From Phytophthora colocasiae (lineage: Eukaryota > Oomycota > Peronosporomycetes > Peronosporales > Peronosporaceae), in assembly GCA_018806915.1 (NCBI GenBank), contig JAGKQI010000069.1, positions 1,093,721 to 1,157,720 of the forward strand: DNA of 64,000 nt. The letters run 5' to 3'. The notes beneath the pieces were generated by a model. It was not told where the DNA came from. It ran no database searches and was given only the letters and a program-made list of their open reading frames with translations. The first letter of the stretch is position 1, and each line of letters opens with the position of its first letter. Positions 52,013 to 63,075 of this stretch are shown here, piece after piece. The position numbers and the translations under genes are program-made.

Positions 52013-54560
52013 ATGTCAAAGTTAAGGAAGAACAAGAGGAAAGTACTGCCTACGGCTGTTGGATCAGCGGAGGCACCACTGATAGCTGGAAAGATCCACA
52101 GATCAGCAGAGTTCACTGGGAGGATCTCTACCCCAGCAGGCACGAGGCAGACCTGGATCCCACCAATCCAGATCTCGAAGAAAAACCTCAAAAATTCCTC
52201 CCAAGGCCCCGTCGAGGGCCATTTGCATGGAATCTCGGTAGAGAATCGAGATCCGCACTTTGAACGATAAGGGAATCAGCAAAGCTGAGGCCTGGCGTCT
52301 GCTCTCGCCAGGTCCACTGTTTGCGCCAGGGTCGACCAAGAAAAAGGAGATCAAAGGCACCCGGATGGAGGTGAAAGCTCCGGACTCAGAGCCAGAAGAC
52401 CATGATCAGCCACGGGATCGACGATTACCAAGGACGCGATCGAGCAGGCCTATTACAGGAAGATGCTAAGCGAGACCTTGCTTAACGACACACTTACGAT
52501 CATACAAATCCGCCAGATCAACAACCTCACCGGCCAAGTGTCGAAACCCTGGACTAACTCAGACCGCCTGAACATGGTGAAGATTCTGCTTGATCTGCTC
52601 CAAGAAGGCTGGTTTAGTAACTGGAGGAAATTCGGCCAAACTCTCTAACTGACCTGGAACTGGAAGCGATTCATTAATGCAGCCCATGACCTATTCAACT
52701 CTACTCGAAGTCTTGGTCGGCGAACGCATACTGACGCCCGATCTGAATTATCCAGACTGGATCATCGTGCTACGCGTCGAAGCGACCTCGGAACCAGATT
52801 CCGGTAACGGCCCGAGAAGGCTGCAACGGCCTCGTTAGGCCCTCCGGTGCAGAATTCCTGAAGTCGCGTATGAAAGAGGCAAAGATACACGATCGATGGT
52901 AATGCAGCTGGAAGGCTGAGATACCTGAGTCGGCAAGAAAATCGCCGGACCAACGGAACGAACAGACCGCGCCGACGGCCTTCGAATTCCGCGGGATCGA
53001 GCAATAAGCTGGACGACTACTTTCAAATGGCGATGGATATCGTTTCTTAAAAGAACGGAGATATCTCGCGACACCCCGATCGCCGATCAAAGAGGAGTTG
53101 AATGTTGAAATGGAGTCCGTTACGGCCTCGGATCCGGATGCATGGGAATGCGATCCGGACGTATGGGTATACCAGGATTCCAGTGGACAGACTGTCGAAG
53201 CCGAGCGGCGATCGCCATCCGCGGCTGCTCGATCGGTCAAGGAAGGATCGTCGAGTAATCCGAAGCGAAGATCAGATCTCTCCAGCGATCTCGGATCTGA
53301 AAGATTTTGCGGAAGTAAAAGATCTCTGGACGAAGATCGCGCTCGGGCGCATAGTCAATGAAGTCAGAGTCGGCGATTTCAGCGCGATCAACCTACGGAA
53401 GAAGAAAATGCCTCGCGATTGCGAATCTGATAATTAAGGACCCGAGCAGAAGACAATTTACGAACGGCTCAGTCGAACGACGAAAATGAAGTGGAGCGGA
53501 TCTGCTGAACAGTTTCCGGATGTATTAACAGGTTGGGAATATCAGTCGCGCATGGCAATACTATCGCGCTCGCGAGCTATCGGAAGAAACTTCCCCTTGA
53601 CCACCTCTGCCGGCTCAGCGTGGCGGCTTTGCGTGCTGAACTGAAGATCAAGGATGGGAGCCACAAGGTACGCCGGGTAACAACAGACCGCTGCATCCGA
53701 GGACGTGGGAAGATCCGGAGTTAGCTGATCTCGGCTGACCCTTCTCCGACTGAGCGACGTCGACAACTGGAGGAGGTACTTCATTAGCCCGGGAACAGGC
53801 GAAAAGCTGACAACGGCATGGAAATCTGCGTTCAGATGTCAGTACAGACAAAAGGCACCGGCCAGTGATGCCCCCGGCGGCACCCGCCCGAGCTGATGTA
53901 CAGCGATCAAAGCCCAAGATCCAGGCTCAGAATCAGAGGAAGCTATCCGGATCGGACTTCAGATCGGCGTCTGAAGGCGATCTCCGGAGATATATATCTT
54001 GCCGCATCGGAAGACAAATAGATCGGCGCTGCAGAGCATTCCCCACCAACCCAGGATCAGTCGCGATCGCGAAGTGAACGCGCAAGATCGAGGCCGAGAT
54101 CGCCCGAATCCGCAGAAGTACGTCGAACCACGATCGAATCAACTATTCTACTAATGAATCCACCTTGGAAACATACGGATCTGGACTGCTGGAGACGTCT
54201 AACTTGTGAAAAGTGCGGGAAGAGGGGTCACCCAACAGATCGCTGTCTGCTATACCTGCCGTGGTTGTAGGAGATCCATGCGGCTGGAAAATGCCCCATG
54301 GAAAGATTCTGCAACCAGATCCGCAAGTGGTACGGCCGACCCGACATGCCGGTTTGTTCCTCGAGAAGGTGGAGAAGATGTTAAACTGGGACGCTCGCCG
54401 GTTTGGGAAACCGGTACGAGCCGAGCGTTCTGAGTACTGCACGTCTATGCGCCCATGAACAAGAAATCGAGAGAGATCAAGATAGGGGAATTCCGGATCT
54501 GCGCGGTAATACATGTAAGTTGCATTCGTATACTGCTAAGATCATGAGTCTTCCCCGAGA
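52013..54560 (+). pseudogene. gag: C2 gag, degenerate
   Basis: A plausible start is ATG 52,013 (MSKLRKNKRKV, then TAVGSAEAPL shared with C1). Capsid fragments: MLSETLLNDT (52,463), VEMESVTASDPDAWE (about 53,100), the RLSVAALRAELKIKDGS region (about 53,605) and the zinc-knuckle region (CEKCGKRGHPTDRC-type, about 54,205-54,270, out of frame). Five or more frame changes. It packages element RNA in family members. Confidence 0.75.
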
Positions 54561-54639
54561 TCGGTAGAGTTCTCTCGATCTGGTACGGAAGTAGCTCCTG
54601 GATCTCTCAGGAAAGGAGAGTCCAGAAGTGTGGAAATAC

Positions 54640-57150
54640 CACGCACCCGGGGAAAATGGTTCCGCCAAGCCCAAGATCTCAGGCAAGATCAATCACGAAA
54701 GAGCGATCTTGCTCCTGGACTTTTCGCGCCGAGGTATCCATCTTGGATGCCGCCTTTGCTCGTAAGGTTAGGTGCCGCTTTGACACTAGTCAGAGACAGG
54801 AGTGTGTTGAGATCAGTGATAATGTGTACACCACTGAGGGAAGAACGAGGATCAAGATCACGCTTGCAGGATGCTTGGTCTACTTTATCGATATTTGGAT
54901 CAGGGATCTATCCGGGCAAGATGCGAGTCTGGGTGTGGATTTCATGATCCCGGCTGGAGTCCGGATGGATCTGGCGAAGGGATCGATGTGCTTACCTAAT
55001 GAAGTAGAGGATCCCACTTGAAGTGGTCGCAAGAGATTATACGAGGAGGAAAGTAAGATCAGTAAAATTGGAGGGAAGATCTACATATCCCAGTTAGGGA
55101 TCTGAAGAGATCGCACATCGAGAGTGAAATTATCAGCGACTTACACAAAGAATTGTAGGTGACCAGAGGCGACCAATGGGGTACCTACAGTGGTGAATGG
55201 ACCCAGCCAGACTCGGTGTAGTGATCACGGGTGGGCGAGAGAAGATTTTACGACTGGATCACAGATTACATGTTGGAATGGTAGCAGATCAGGAAAAGAG
55301 TGCCTCCAATTCCCCGGGTTTGTGTCGATCGGATCCCGACGTTACATGAGGTGGCAGAATCTAGCTCTAGAAGCGACTGTGGACGCAAGACCAGAACCTC
55401 AGGAATCCGTAGAGATCCACTTACCATCGGTCGAACGGCCGACCTACGTTACGCCGCGATCCCGTACTCCGCCGATGGTGGGGCAGCCAGGACCGACCCT
55501 GATCCTGCACCAATATCGACACCGGAACCGCGATCACCAACCGATACAGCCGAAGTCAAGGTCGCATTCATCGATCCCTAACCGGATCACATGGATACCC
55601 CACCGATCACGATCCAGTTTCGACAAGACCCCGAGTGGCGAAGCTGGGGCAGTGAGACTAGAGACGAATGAGAGCTTGCCAGATCAGGCCCCAGATCAGG
55701 ACAGATCGGACATATTACGAAAAGAAGAGATCGGAAAAAAAACGAAAAACCAGATTTTCAAATCGAGATCAAACATGAATCCAACGCCGATACCGTCCCC
55801 AGGGTTAAAAGACACCCCATCTTGACAGCCAAGGGCGATAGGCTGCGTGATCAATCAACGGATGAACCGGATCCGACATCTCACGAAGGGATCGAGAACG
55901 CTGATCAGACCCACTTACACGAAAGTGGTGATTTTTCGACCGAAGATCTAGCCGATAATCTCGCAGTAGTACCAGAGGTCCAGATCTCCACCACCAGAAG
56001 AAGTCAAGATTGAAGATCTGCCGTGGGGAATCCAGGATCAGCTACCCCGGAGGAGATCGAGAAAGCGACAGATTATTTGGAAGAAGCGACATCTCACAGT
56101 CGGAAAGGGAAGCGCGCTTCCTCCAGCGGCCAAGGGTGTTATATACGATATCGACGTGGGTGATGCAAGGCCGATCGCACGTGGAGTCAAGAAAGGTGGC
56201 GCCACAGTTTCGCGAGAATGCTCGGATGTATCGAAGGACTCCTAGCTGCGGATCATTCGGCCATCGGCGTATTATGAGCGTCCGATCACTGGTGATCATC
56301 AAGAAGAACGGTGTGGGCATCCGACTGTATATCGATTATCGGCTGGTGAACGGTGCAAGGCTGATAAGTCTACCCGATGCCTTTGATCGGCTGACCTGTT
56401 AGAAGATCTTGACGAGGTTCTGTGGTATTGTTCATTAGACATGGCGAGTGGATTCTGGGTCGTATCAGCAGCTGACCGATCAGGCTCATGCCCGATCTCG
56501 GCTTTCATCACTCCATTTGGCGCTTTCAGGTGGAATCGCGTGCTGCATCGGGCTGAAGAACGCTCCTCCAGATCTATCGGCGCCTTGCAGACCCAATGCC
56601 CTATACGATTTCTGAAAGTCTCCAAGTCCCGCGGAGATGGTAGGGCTCGCCGGATGTGTTCAGATCCGGAGATCCCGGGAAGATCCCTGATCGTCCGTCG
56701 GTGCTAGGTCGGAGATCAGCCATACGACGATATCTTGATCACGGCTGGATCGCCGGATCAAATGTGCAAATCAGAACGGAAGGCTCATTGAGGCCTGCGA
56801 TAAGTGGAATCTCTCGATCAGTGTAGCCGCGCTTGGGGGCATGGATAAGGTGGAATATCTCGGACACAAAGTGTCGATCGATGGATTGGAGGCAAACCCG
56901 AAGGACCTGAAGTCTCTGACGGATCTACCATTCCTGGATCACCTGATCCATGCAATCGTTCCTTGGAAGTTTGAATTACTATAGTCGGTTCATCGAGGAT
57001 TATGCGATCTATGCATCGGTCCTATATGAACTACGTGAGGTGGAGTTCGCAGAACTGAAGAAGCGACCAGATCTACGAAAGATCATGGATAGCATGGACC
57101 TGATCACTCAAGATCCCGTCGCGCTTAAGTCGGATCGGATAGATCGCTAG
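54640..57150 (+). pseudogene. pol: C2 protease and reverse transcriptase, degenerate
   Basis: Protease 54,656-55,021: EVSILDAAFARKVRCRFD, YTTEGRTRIKITLAG and GVRMDLAKGSMCLPNEV, but the DTG catalytic triplet just before EVSIL is destroyed by a shift. A ~250-residue Pro/Arg-rich linker follows (55,190-55,825). RT from about 56,130 (VIIKKNGVGIRLYIDYRLVNG, DMASGFWVVS, FITPFGAFRWNR). At about 56,725 the YIDD active site has lost the Ile codon and the frame is shifted. It ends with FLGSLNYYSRFIEDYAIYAS (56,950-57,150). The enzyme cannot work. Confidence 0.83.
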
Positions 57151-57191
57151 ATATCCCGACTCAAAGAAGCGATAGTACAACGGATCCTGAC

Positions 57192-57707
57192 TTGGGGGCG
57201 ATGTCTTCACCCTGTTCAAGCGAGATCGGAACCAACCTGGGCCTAAAGACTGGTGACGAGAGGTGGGGTAGGGCATACAGGGCGTTTACAGCCTTGAAGA
57301 CCAAGATCGCGTCGACCCCGATCCTTCGCCACTTCGACACGACGAAGTTACCCGTGGTGATCGTGTACGCTAGTGACTGGGCGATTTCCGCCGCACTAAT
57401 GCAGGAACACGACCAGATCTACCACCCGGTCGCGTTTGCCAGCCGAACCTTGAAGACCAACGAGCTGAATTATAATGTTGCCGAAAAGGAGGTGTTAGCT
57501 CTACTTCGGATCTTGGATCTACACTACACCTTGTTGGTGGGACGTCGGATCAAGGTCCTAACCCGACACTCGACGCTTGCCTGGCTGTTCAAGTCTGCCG
57601 GCCTCCAAGGACGTCTGGGACAATGGTCTGCTCTTCTGTCCCCGTGGACACTCGAGATCACGAAGTGTACGAAGGGGAGGATGAAATACTGGGGCGATCG
57701 CAGCTAA
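57192..57707 (+). CDS. pol: C2 pol: Ty3-type RNase H
   Basis: 171 open codons: RAYRAFTALKTKIASTP, LPVVIVYASDWAISAALMQ, YNVAEKEVLALLRILDLHY and VGRRIKVLTRHSTLAWLF. The arrangement is that of the native Ty3 RNase H following RT. The first catalytic Asp is seen in YASDWAI; whether all four acidic residues are kept is unclear, and in elements with a second RNase H this copy usually degenerates into a connection domain. It ends in a frameshift at 57,700. Confidence 0.85.
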   Translation: MGAMSSPCSSEIGTNLGLKTGDERWGRAYRAFTALKTKIASTPILRHFDTTKLPVVIVYASDWAISAALMQEHDQIYHPVAFASRTLKTNELNYNVAEKEVLALLRILDLHYTLLVGRRIKVLTRHSTLAWLFKSAGLQGRLGQWSALLSPWTLEITKCTKGRMKYWGDRS

Positions 57708-57783
57708 CATAACGCCCCGATCGGAGATCGACGAAGCTCTGATCGCGATCGCGCCGCGCAAGGAGCCAAAACGTCGGATCCAG

Positions 57784-58307
57784 ATGCCGATCCCCACCGT
57801 AGACCCAGATGAGGAGTTGTGGGTTATAAGTTTCGACGGATCGGCACGCGTGAAACGAGGAGGAGGCGCTTTCAGCGCGATCGTGTGGAGTTTACCAGAG
57901 TGGAAGGTGATCAAGGCTAGATCGGATTATGCTGAAAGCCTCACTGTCAATGAAGCGGAATACCGTGGACTCTTGCTAGGTCTTGGCATGATCGCACAGT
58001 TAGAACGCCGCCGTTTGGTCGTTTGTGGCGATTCGAATCTGGTAATCCGACAAGTCCGGGGCGAGATCGACTGCAAGGCGCCAGGATTGACGCTACTGAA
58101 ACAGAAGGTGCTAGATCACTTGCGGAATTGGGGAGATCACGAGCTGGTCCATGTGAAGAGAGACTGGAATGGGAGCGCAGATAGCTTGGCGAGTGCCGCG
58201 CTGCAGCGAGGAAGCGGGATCGAAGTCCACGATGAGACAGATCGATGCGATCTGATCACCCTGAATCGGCTTAATGAGGTGTTGATCCTCGAGTTGAAGA
58301 TCGATCT
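57784..58307 (+). CDS. pol: C2 pol: second, acquired RNase H
   Basis: Open from ATG 57,784 to a frameshift at about 58,290. A separate RNase H of the type found in cellular and archaeal proteins: SFDGSARVKRGGGAFSAI with the first Asp, VNEAEYRGLLLGLGM with the Glu, VVCGDSNLVIRQVRGEID with the second Asp and KRDWNGSADSLASAAL with the last Asp; all four active-site acids are present. It lies between the native RNase H and integrase. Such acquisitions are known in plant Tat-type and oomycete Ty3 elements. It would remove the RNA template during cDNA synthesis. Confidence 0.9.
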
Positions 58308-60007
58308 GTGCAAGTGTCGGCAGTAGCCACGCGTGCAGCCCGAGCGCGACCTGGCGCCGCTGTCTTGCGAGAGGAACTGATCCGGGAGATGCGGGTTGAT
58401 CGGATCAGGCGAGCCCAGGACGAGGAGGTCTGGATCGCAGGACTAAAGAAGTACCTGGCTGGGCAGATCGCGGATCTTACTCGAGCCGAATCCGGATCCT
58501 ACGCCAAGATCGCCTCCGAGTACGAGGTAGATGAACAAGATCTGTTGTTTTACTGCCCACCAGGGCCGAGATCAAGAGGTGATCGCGATCGCCTGATGAG
58601 ACTTGTAGTTCCAGAAACGATACAGCAGGATGTCCTCCACCACTATCATACGACTCTGGAAGGAGGACATCAGGGGATCGGACGCACTTATCAGCGGATC
58701 CGAGATCATTTCCACTGGAGGGGATTATATCGGAGCGTGCAGCGATACGTAGGCGAGTGTGTAGATTGTGAGACCGGAAAGGGGAGACCCACGATCCGGG
58801 GCGAGTCGCCGGGGAATCTGCAGGCGACATACCCATTCCAGATCATAGCAATGGATCACATACCTTCTCTGCCCAGATCCAACAAAGGCAACACCGAACT
58901 ACTGATCTGGGTCGATCTGTTCACGGGATATGTGATCGCAAAGGCCAGTTCCTCCCGATCGGCCCAGACCGTCGCGGAATCTTATGAAGAATGCGTGTTC
59001 CGCAGATTTGGTGCTAGCGAGATGATCAGGCACGATCGAGAACCGGGTTTCATGTCCGACTTCTTCAGATCGTTCAATAAGATCCTGGGGCAGCGACAAC
59101 GGGCGACGATGGCCTACCGGCCGCAAGCCAACGGGACTGCGGAACGGATGGTGCAAACGGCGACTAGGGCGATCAAGATGTATGTTCAAGATCTCGATCA
59201 GAAGGACTGGGATGAATACGCGGAGAGACTGACGTTCGCCATTAATACGGCTCACGATCGGGTTCGGGGAGATACCCTCATTACCTGGTACATGGATGGG
59301 ATCCGAGATCGACGTTGAGGCAACGATCCCGATCGGATCGACCAGACGCCACGATCGCGATCCAAGACGGTGGAGGTATCGGGTTCAGAGATACTACCAG
59401 CAGTCGCGAGAGCAGGTCAACGCTAGACTACGAGAGGCGATTGCAGATCGAGCCGATCGGCACAATGAGGATGTCGATCCGCATCAGATCGAAGCTGGAT
59501 CACGAGTTTGGCTATACCTAGATCGTGTGAAGGAAGGGTATGCACGTAAACTCGCTCACCTTTGGCACGGCCTGTTCCGTGTTGCAGAGAAGCTCAACGA
59601 ATTCACGATCAAGCTGGAGATCGCGGGATCTGATTACCATATCTTTCCAGTGGTCCATGTTTCTAAGCTAAAGCTGGTGCGGAATTTTCCGGATCGACCG
59701 CGGGTCGAGTTGACTGTGGATGAAGCAGATCGGCTAGATTTCGATGAGATCCTCCTTCCGGAGGACAGTTGGGTCCCAGATCTGGATGCCGACGAGTACG
59801 AGGTCGAACGGATCTCGGACATGCGAAGTGGGAAACGGACTCGCTACGGCCGGATCTATCGTGAATTCCTGGTGCACTGGGTCGGTTATGATGAACCAAC
59901 TTGGGTCGACGAAGCTGATCTTAACTGTGGAGCCATACTGAGCGCGTTCCTACGTGATCATGCTAACCGAAATCGGTTTGGCGATGCAGTCGCACGAAGA
60001 GGTGTAG
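58308..60007 (+). CDS. pol: C2 pol: integrase and chromodomain
   Basis: Open 58,308-59,318, then after one small deletion near 59,275 (GDTLITWYM in place of GDTPHYLVHG in A1) open 59,296 onward. Finger HHYHTTLEGGHQGIGR ... CVDC; catalytic core VDLFTGY, RHDREPGF, NGTAERM; WHGLFRVAEK (Leu for Pro in the GPF module); chromodomain DEYEVERISDMRSGKRTRYG, VHWVGYDEPTW. A two-base loss near 59,983 alters the last residues; the ancestral stop is TAG 60,005. About 91% identical to A1 in a 145-base stretch compared by eye, mostly silent changes. Confidence 0.92.
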
Positions 60008-60376
60008 ACGCAGAGAAGGCGACGTGACCGGGTCACAACGCCGAGATCGCGGATGCTGATCTGGATGTCTATCTGGATCGGATGTGAGATTTTATATTTT
60101 TCGTGGAGATTTTATATTTTTCTTGTATATGCATGTGAAACCGGAGTGATTGGATGGAAGGTGTGAGATTTCGAAGATGCTAAGTGGATCGAAACTGTGG
60201 AGTAAGTATGGAGAAGAACGCTGGTTTTTGAAGCTGGAAAGATTACGTGGAATTGAAAAGAGGCTAGGCTGAGTCAGGATCGCGTGGCGAAGTACCGGAT
60301 CGTGATAGAGAATATGTAAGCGTGCTGACCGACTCTGGCTCAGCTGATCACCTCCGGACTGGTCGAGATCGCGGGA
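60008..60376. other. C2 convergent intergenic region
   Basis: Holds the GAGATTTTATATTTTTC duplication and GTATATGCATGTGA (60,085-60,138), mirrored in C1. No gene seen. Both genes end here head-on. Confidence 0.65.
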
Positions 60377-62951
60377 TCAGGGAGTCCCAGGAGGTGTAGG
60401 TGGAGCAGGCGGGTTAAACTTGTTTTCGAGCCGTGGGATCTGCCGGGACGGGTGATCTGCCGGCCGATCGCGGTAATGGTTGCGCCAAGGGTCCTCCTGA
60501 TCGCATTCTGCCAACGCAGAGATCAGATCGGTGGGCTCCGGTCGGTTCAGAGTCGGCTGGGCCAGGTTAGCCATTCGGGAGGCCGATCCGGGGTACCAGT
60601 ATACCCGATCACGGATAGTAGGGAAGTGCAGGAAGTAGGGATCGAGCAGAAGATCGATGTCCGCCCACATCGCCCTCATCATGGGCAGGAATCGTCCCAA
60701 CAGCAGCCGCCAACGTTCTCCGGTACGGCTACGCCGTTGCCGACGCTCGAGGTAATACCGACGGAGATCAGGATCAGCTTCATACATCGCCTTCGTGATC
60801 TCGAGATAATGGGTCGATTCCCAGTAGGCCTGCAGGTGATCTGACTCGAAGGCGGCGTAGGCATCCGCGATCTGCCCCAGCATGGTTCCAGCACGACGAT
60901 GTAGACCGAGATCGAAGGTGAGGGGGGCCGGTCGGTTGCGGAGCACCTCCCAAGGTCGGGTAGCAAGTAGGGCCTGCACGTTGGGCCCAGTGATCAGGCT
61001 AGCCAACCAACCGACCCCGGCTCGGGAAGGGCGATTAGCCGGTGATCTCGCGGGGTAGAGGAATCCGGGAGGTAGCAGCAGCCTCTGGACAATGTGGAGA
61101 GGATCATACCGACGATCGCCAAAGTTCCGACGAACATCGGATCCCACGGGAAGACATCACCAGCCGCAAACTGCCGGACGTTCGCATACCCGGGAATAGA
61201 CGAGCTGATCGCGAACAGGGGAGGGTGCAGCTGGGGGCGTGGCGAGCCGCCGGGAGAGCCGCCACCCGGAGATCCCCACCGGGAGGGCTCCGCCAGCTGG
61301 ACTACCCTCGGGGACCCCTGAGGAGAAGTGATCGGAGTCTGTGGGGAACTGCCGCCCGGAGGTGTCGGCTGCGCCGGAGGCGTCGATGGAGCAGGCCCCT
61401 TGATCACCGGATGCTGGAGGAGGATTTGCCGGCGGTGCCACGACAGCGATCGGAGTATCGTAGCCCGAAGAGCGTCGTCGGATCCAGCGCCAGAATCCTC
61501 CGCGTCATCGTCATGCTCTGGATCGGGTTTACGTTTGGACCGATCCGAGCCACCCTTCTTCGGGGAAGGTGCTTCCACGGTCACTTGCGAGGTGGCCTGG
61601 GTGCGATCTGCTTCCTCCGCATCCGGCCCAGTCGGGATCGCGGGTTCAGGACCCAGATCGAAGGGGTCTGGGCTTTCCTCGTGCTTTTCTTCGAGCTCGG
61701 TCGCCTGGGCCTGGCCACCGGGTTGGTCTCCAGCGGGAACATCAGGTGGGGCCGCGTCGTGATCGGCCGGGGGAGGCTCCGTCCGCGAGGTCTTGTGCGG
61801 GGGCGATGTAGCAGGAGATGGGGGCGGACTGAGAGCACGTTTGACCCCTTGTTCATCTTGAGCAGCGCGGAGCCGAGACACCATTTCGGTCAGGACGTTG
61901 GTGGTCGCCATTACGTCACCTTCTGCCTGATCGTAGTTCTCCTGCAATGCCTGAAGACTCGCTTCTAACTCCTGCACTTCGGCATGGGTACCGATCAGAT
62001 CATCCTCTACGACAAACAGAATATGAGTGATCATGGTCAGGTGGAGGGGGATCTAGACTATATGCGCACCTAGACGAGTGGATCGTTGTCGCTCGGCGCT
62101 GAGATCCGCCTGTGCTCTGTCACGATCTGCGAACGCTTGGTCTCGTTCCACGAGTAGGCGATCCCGCCCGAAGTGACTCGGTTCAGTTCGGAGTTAGCGT
62201 GGGCGAGTTGATCGGTGGCTAGGTCACGTTCACCAGCGATACTGGTCAGGAAGCGATCGCTCGGGCGGAGTCCGCCAAGGCTCGATCTCGCTCAGCCAGG
62301 GCCAATCGGGTGGGAGCCCCTGTCGAAGGCGTGGGGCTGGAATCCAGTTGGAGATGTGCAAGATCAGCCGAGATCCGGTTGTAGCTGGCCTTGGCAGTGA
62401 TGGAGTCTTGCTTCGCCTCAGCCAGATCGCAAGCATGGATCCGGGCTTCCGCCTGGAGATCCTGGATCTCGTTGGTGGCTTGTTCCACCTCTTCGGTCAG
62501 ACGATCCCTGTCCTCTGTAGCTCGATCTAGGTCTGCCTGGGCAGAGTTGAGACGCCGCGCGAACTCGTCGCGTTCCGATCGGAGCTGGTGAACCTGCATA
62601 CGCAATCCATCGAGATCAGAGGCTTCCTCCGCGAGATCAGCGATCTCGCGCTCCAGACGCGCAATCTCGCCCTGCTGGTCTGCCCGGAACCGCTCCATGG
62701 CGTCGACATGCGCCCGAAGTTCCATGGCTTCACGACTTAGTTGATCACGTTCGCGCACCAGGCGATCCCACCCTGGACTGCCCGGCATCGGCCCAGCCTC
62801 ATCGGATGAGAGCGGGCGTGCGTGGTCTGGAGCCGGACCCGACGAACGTCGCGAGATGTCGGAATGGGGAGATGGCGGACCGTCGGGGATCTTGGGGAAT
62901 CGGGAGGTGTAGGCAAATACCGCTCCCGGGATCACTTCCTTGCTGGCTCAT
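60377..62951 (-). pseudogene. C2 antisense 3' ORF
   Basis: Starts at ATG 62,951 (MSQQGSDPGS), 124 bases inside the 3' LTR. After a frame change near 62,920 the frame is open to 62,246: coiled coil (ERFRADQQGEIARLEREIAD, EVEQATNEIQDLQAEARI). A frameshift gap at 62,246-62,034 is followed by an open stretch to 61,080 (acidic and Pro-rich linker; PPLFAISSSIPGYANVRQFA, FPWDPMFVGTLAIV), then the last frame to 60,377: KRLLLPPGFLYPAR region, QAYWESTHYLEITKAMYEAD, YWYPGSASRMANLAQP and DPWRNHYRDRP. The C-terminal domain aligns along its length with A1 (QAFWGATH, WYPGVVSRRANLADP, DPWRNQYRQDP) while the middle differs. About four frameshifts. Function unknown. Confidence 0.85.
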
Positions 62952-63063
62952 GGAGACTGGAAGGGATCCGTTGGTGGTGGTCGAAGTGTTGTCGGGGTGA
63001 CTTGTGCCTTGGGCTGAAGATTGAGAATGAGACCTGAAGTGACCGAGACGGACCAACTTGCAG

Positions 63064-63075
63064 GCTGGGGGCGGA
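63064..63075 (+). promoter_or_regulatory. C2 polypurine tract
   Basis: GCTGGGGGCGGA, identical to A1, directly before the LTR start. Confidence 0.8.

Noticed and set aside
61042..61968. 308-codon plus-strand ORF
   Set aside because: Antisense to the well-supported C2 minus-strand ORF; Arg/Gly-rich mirror of its Pro/Ser-rich linker.
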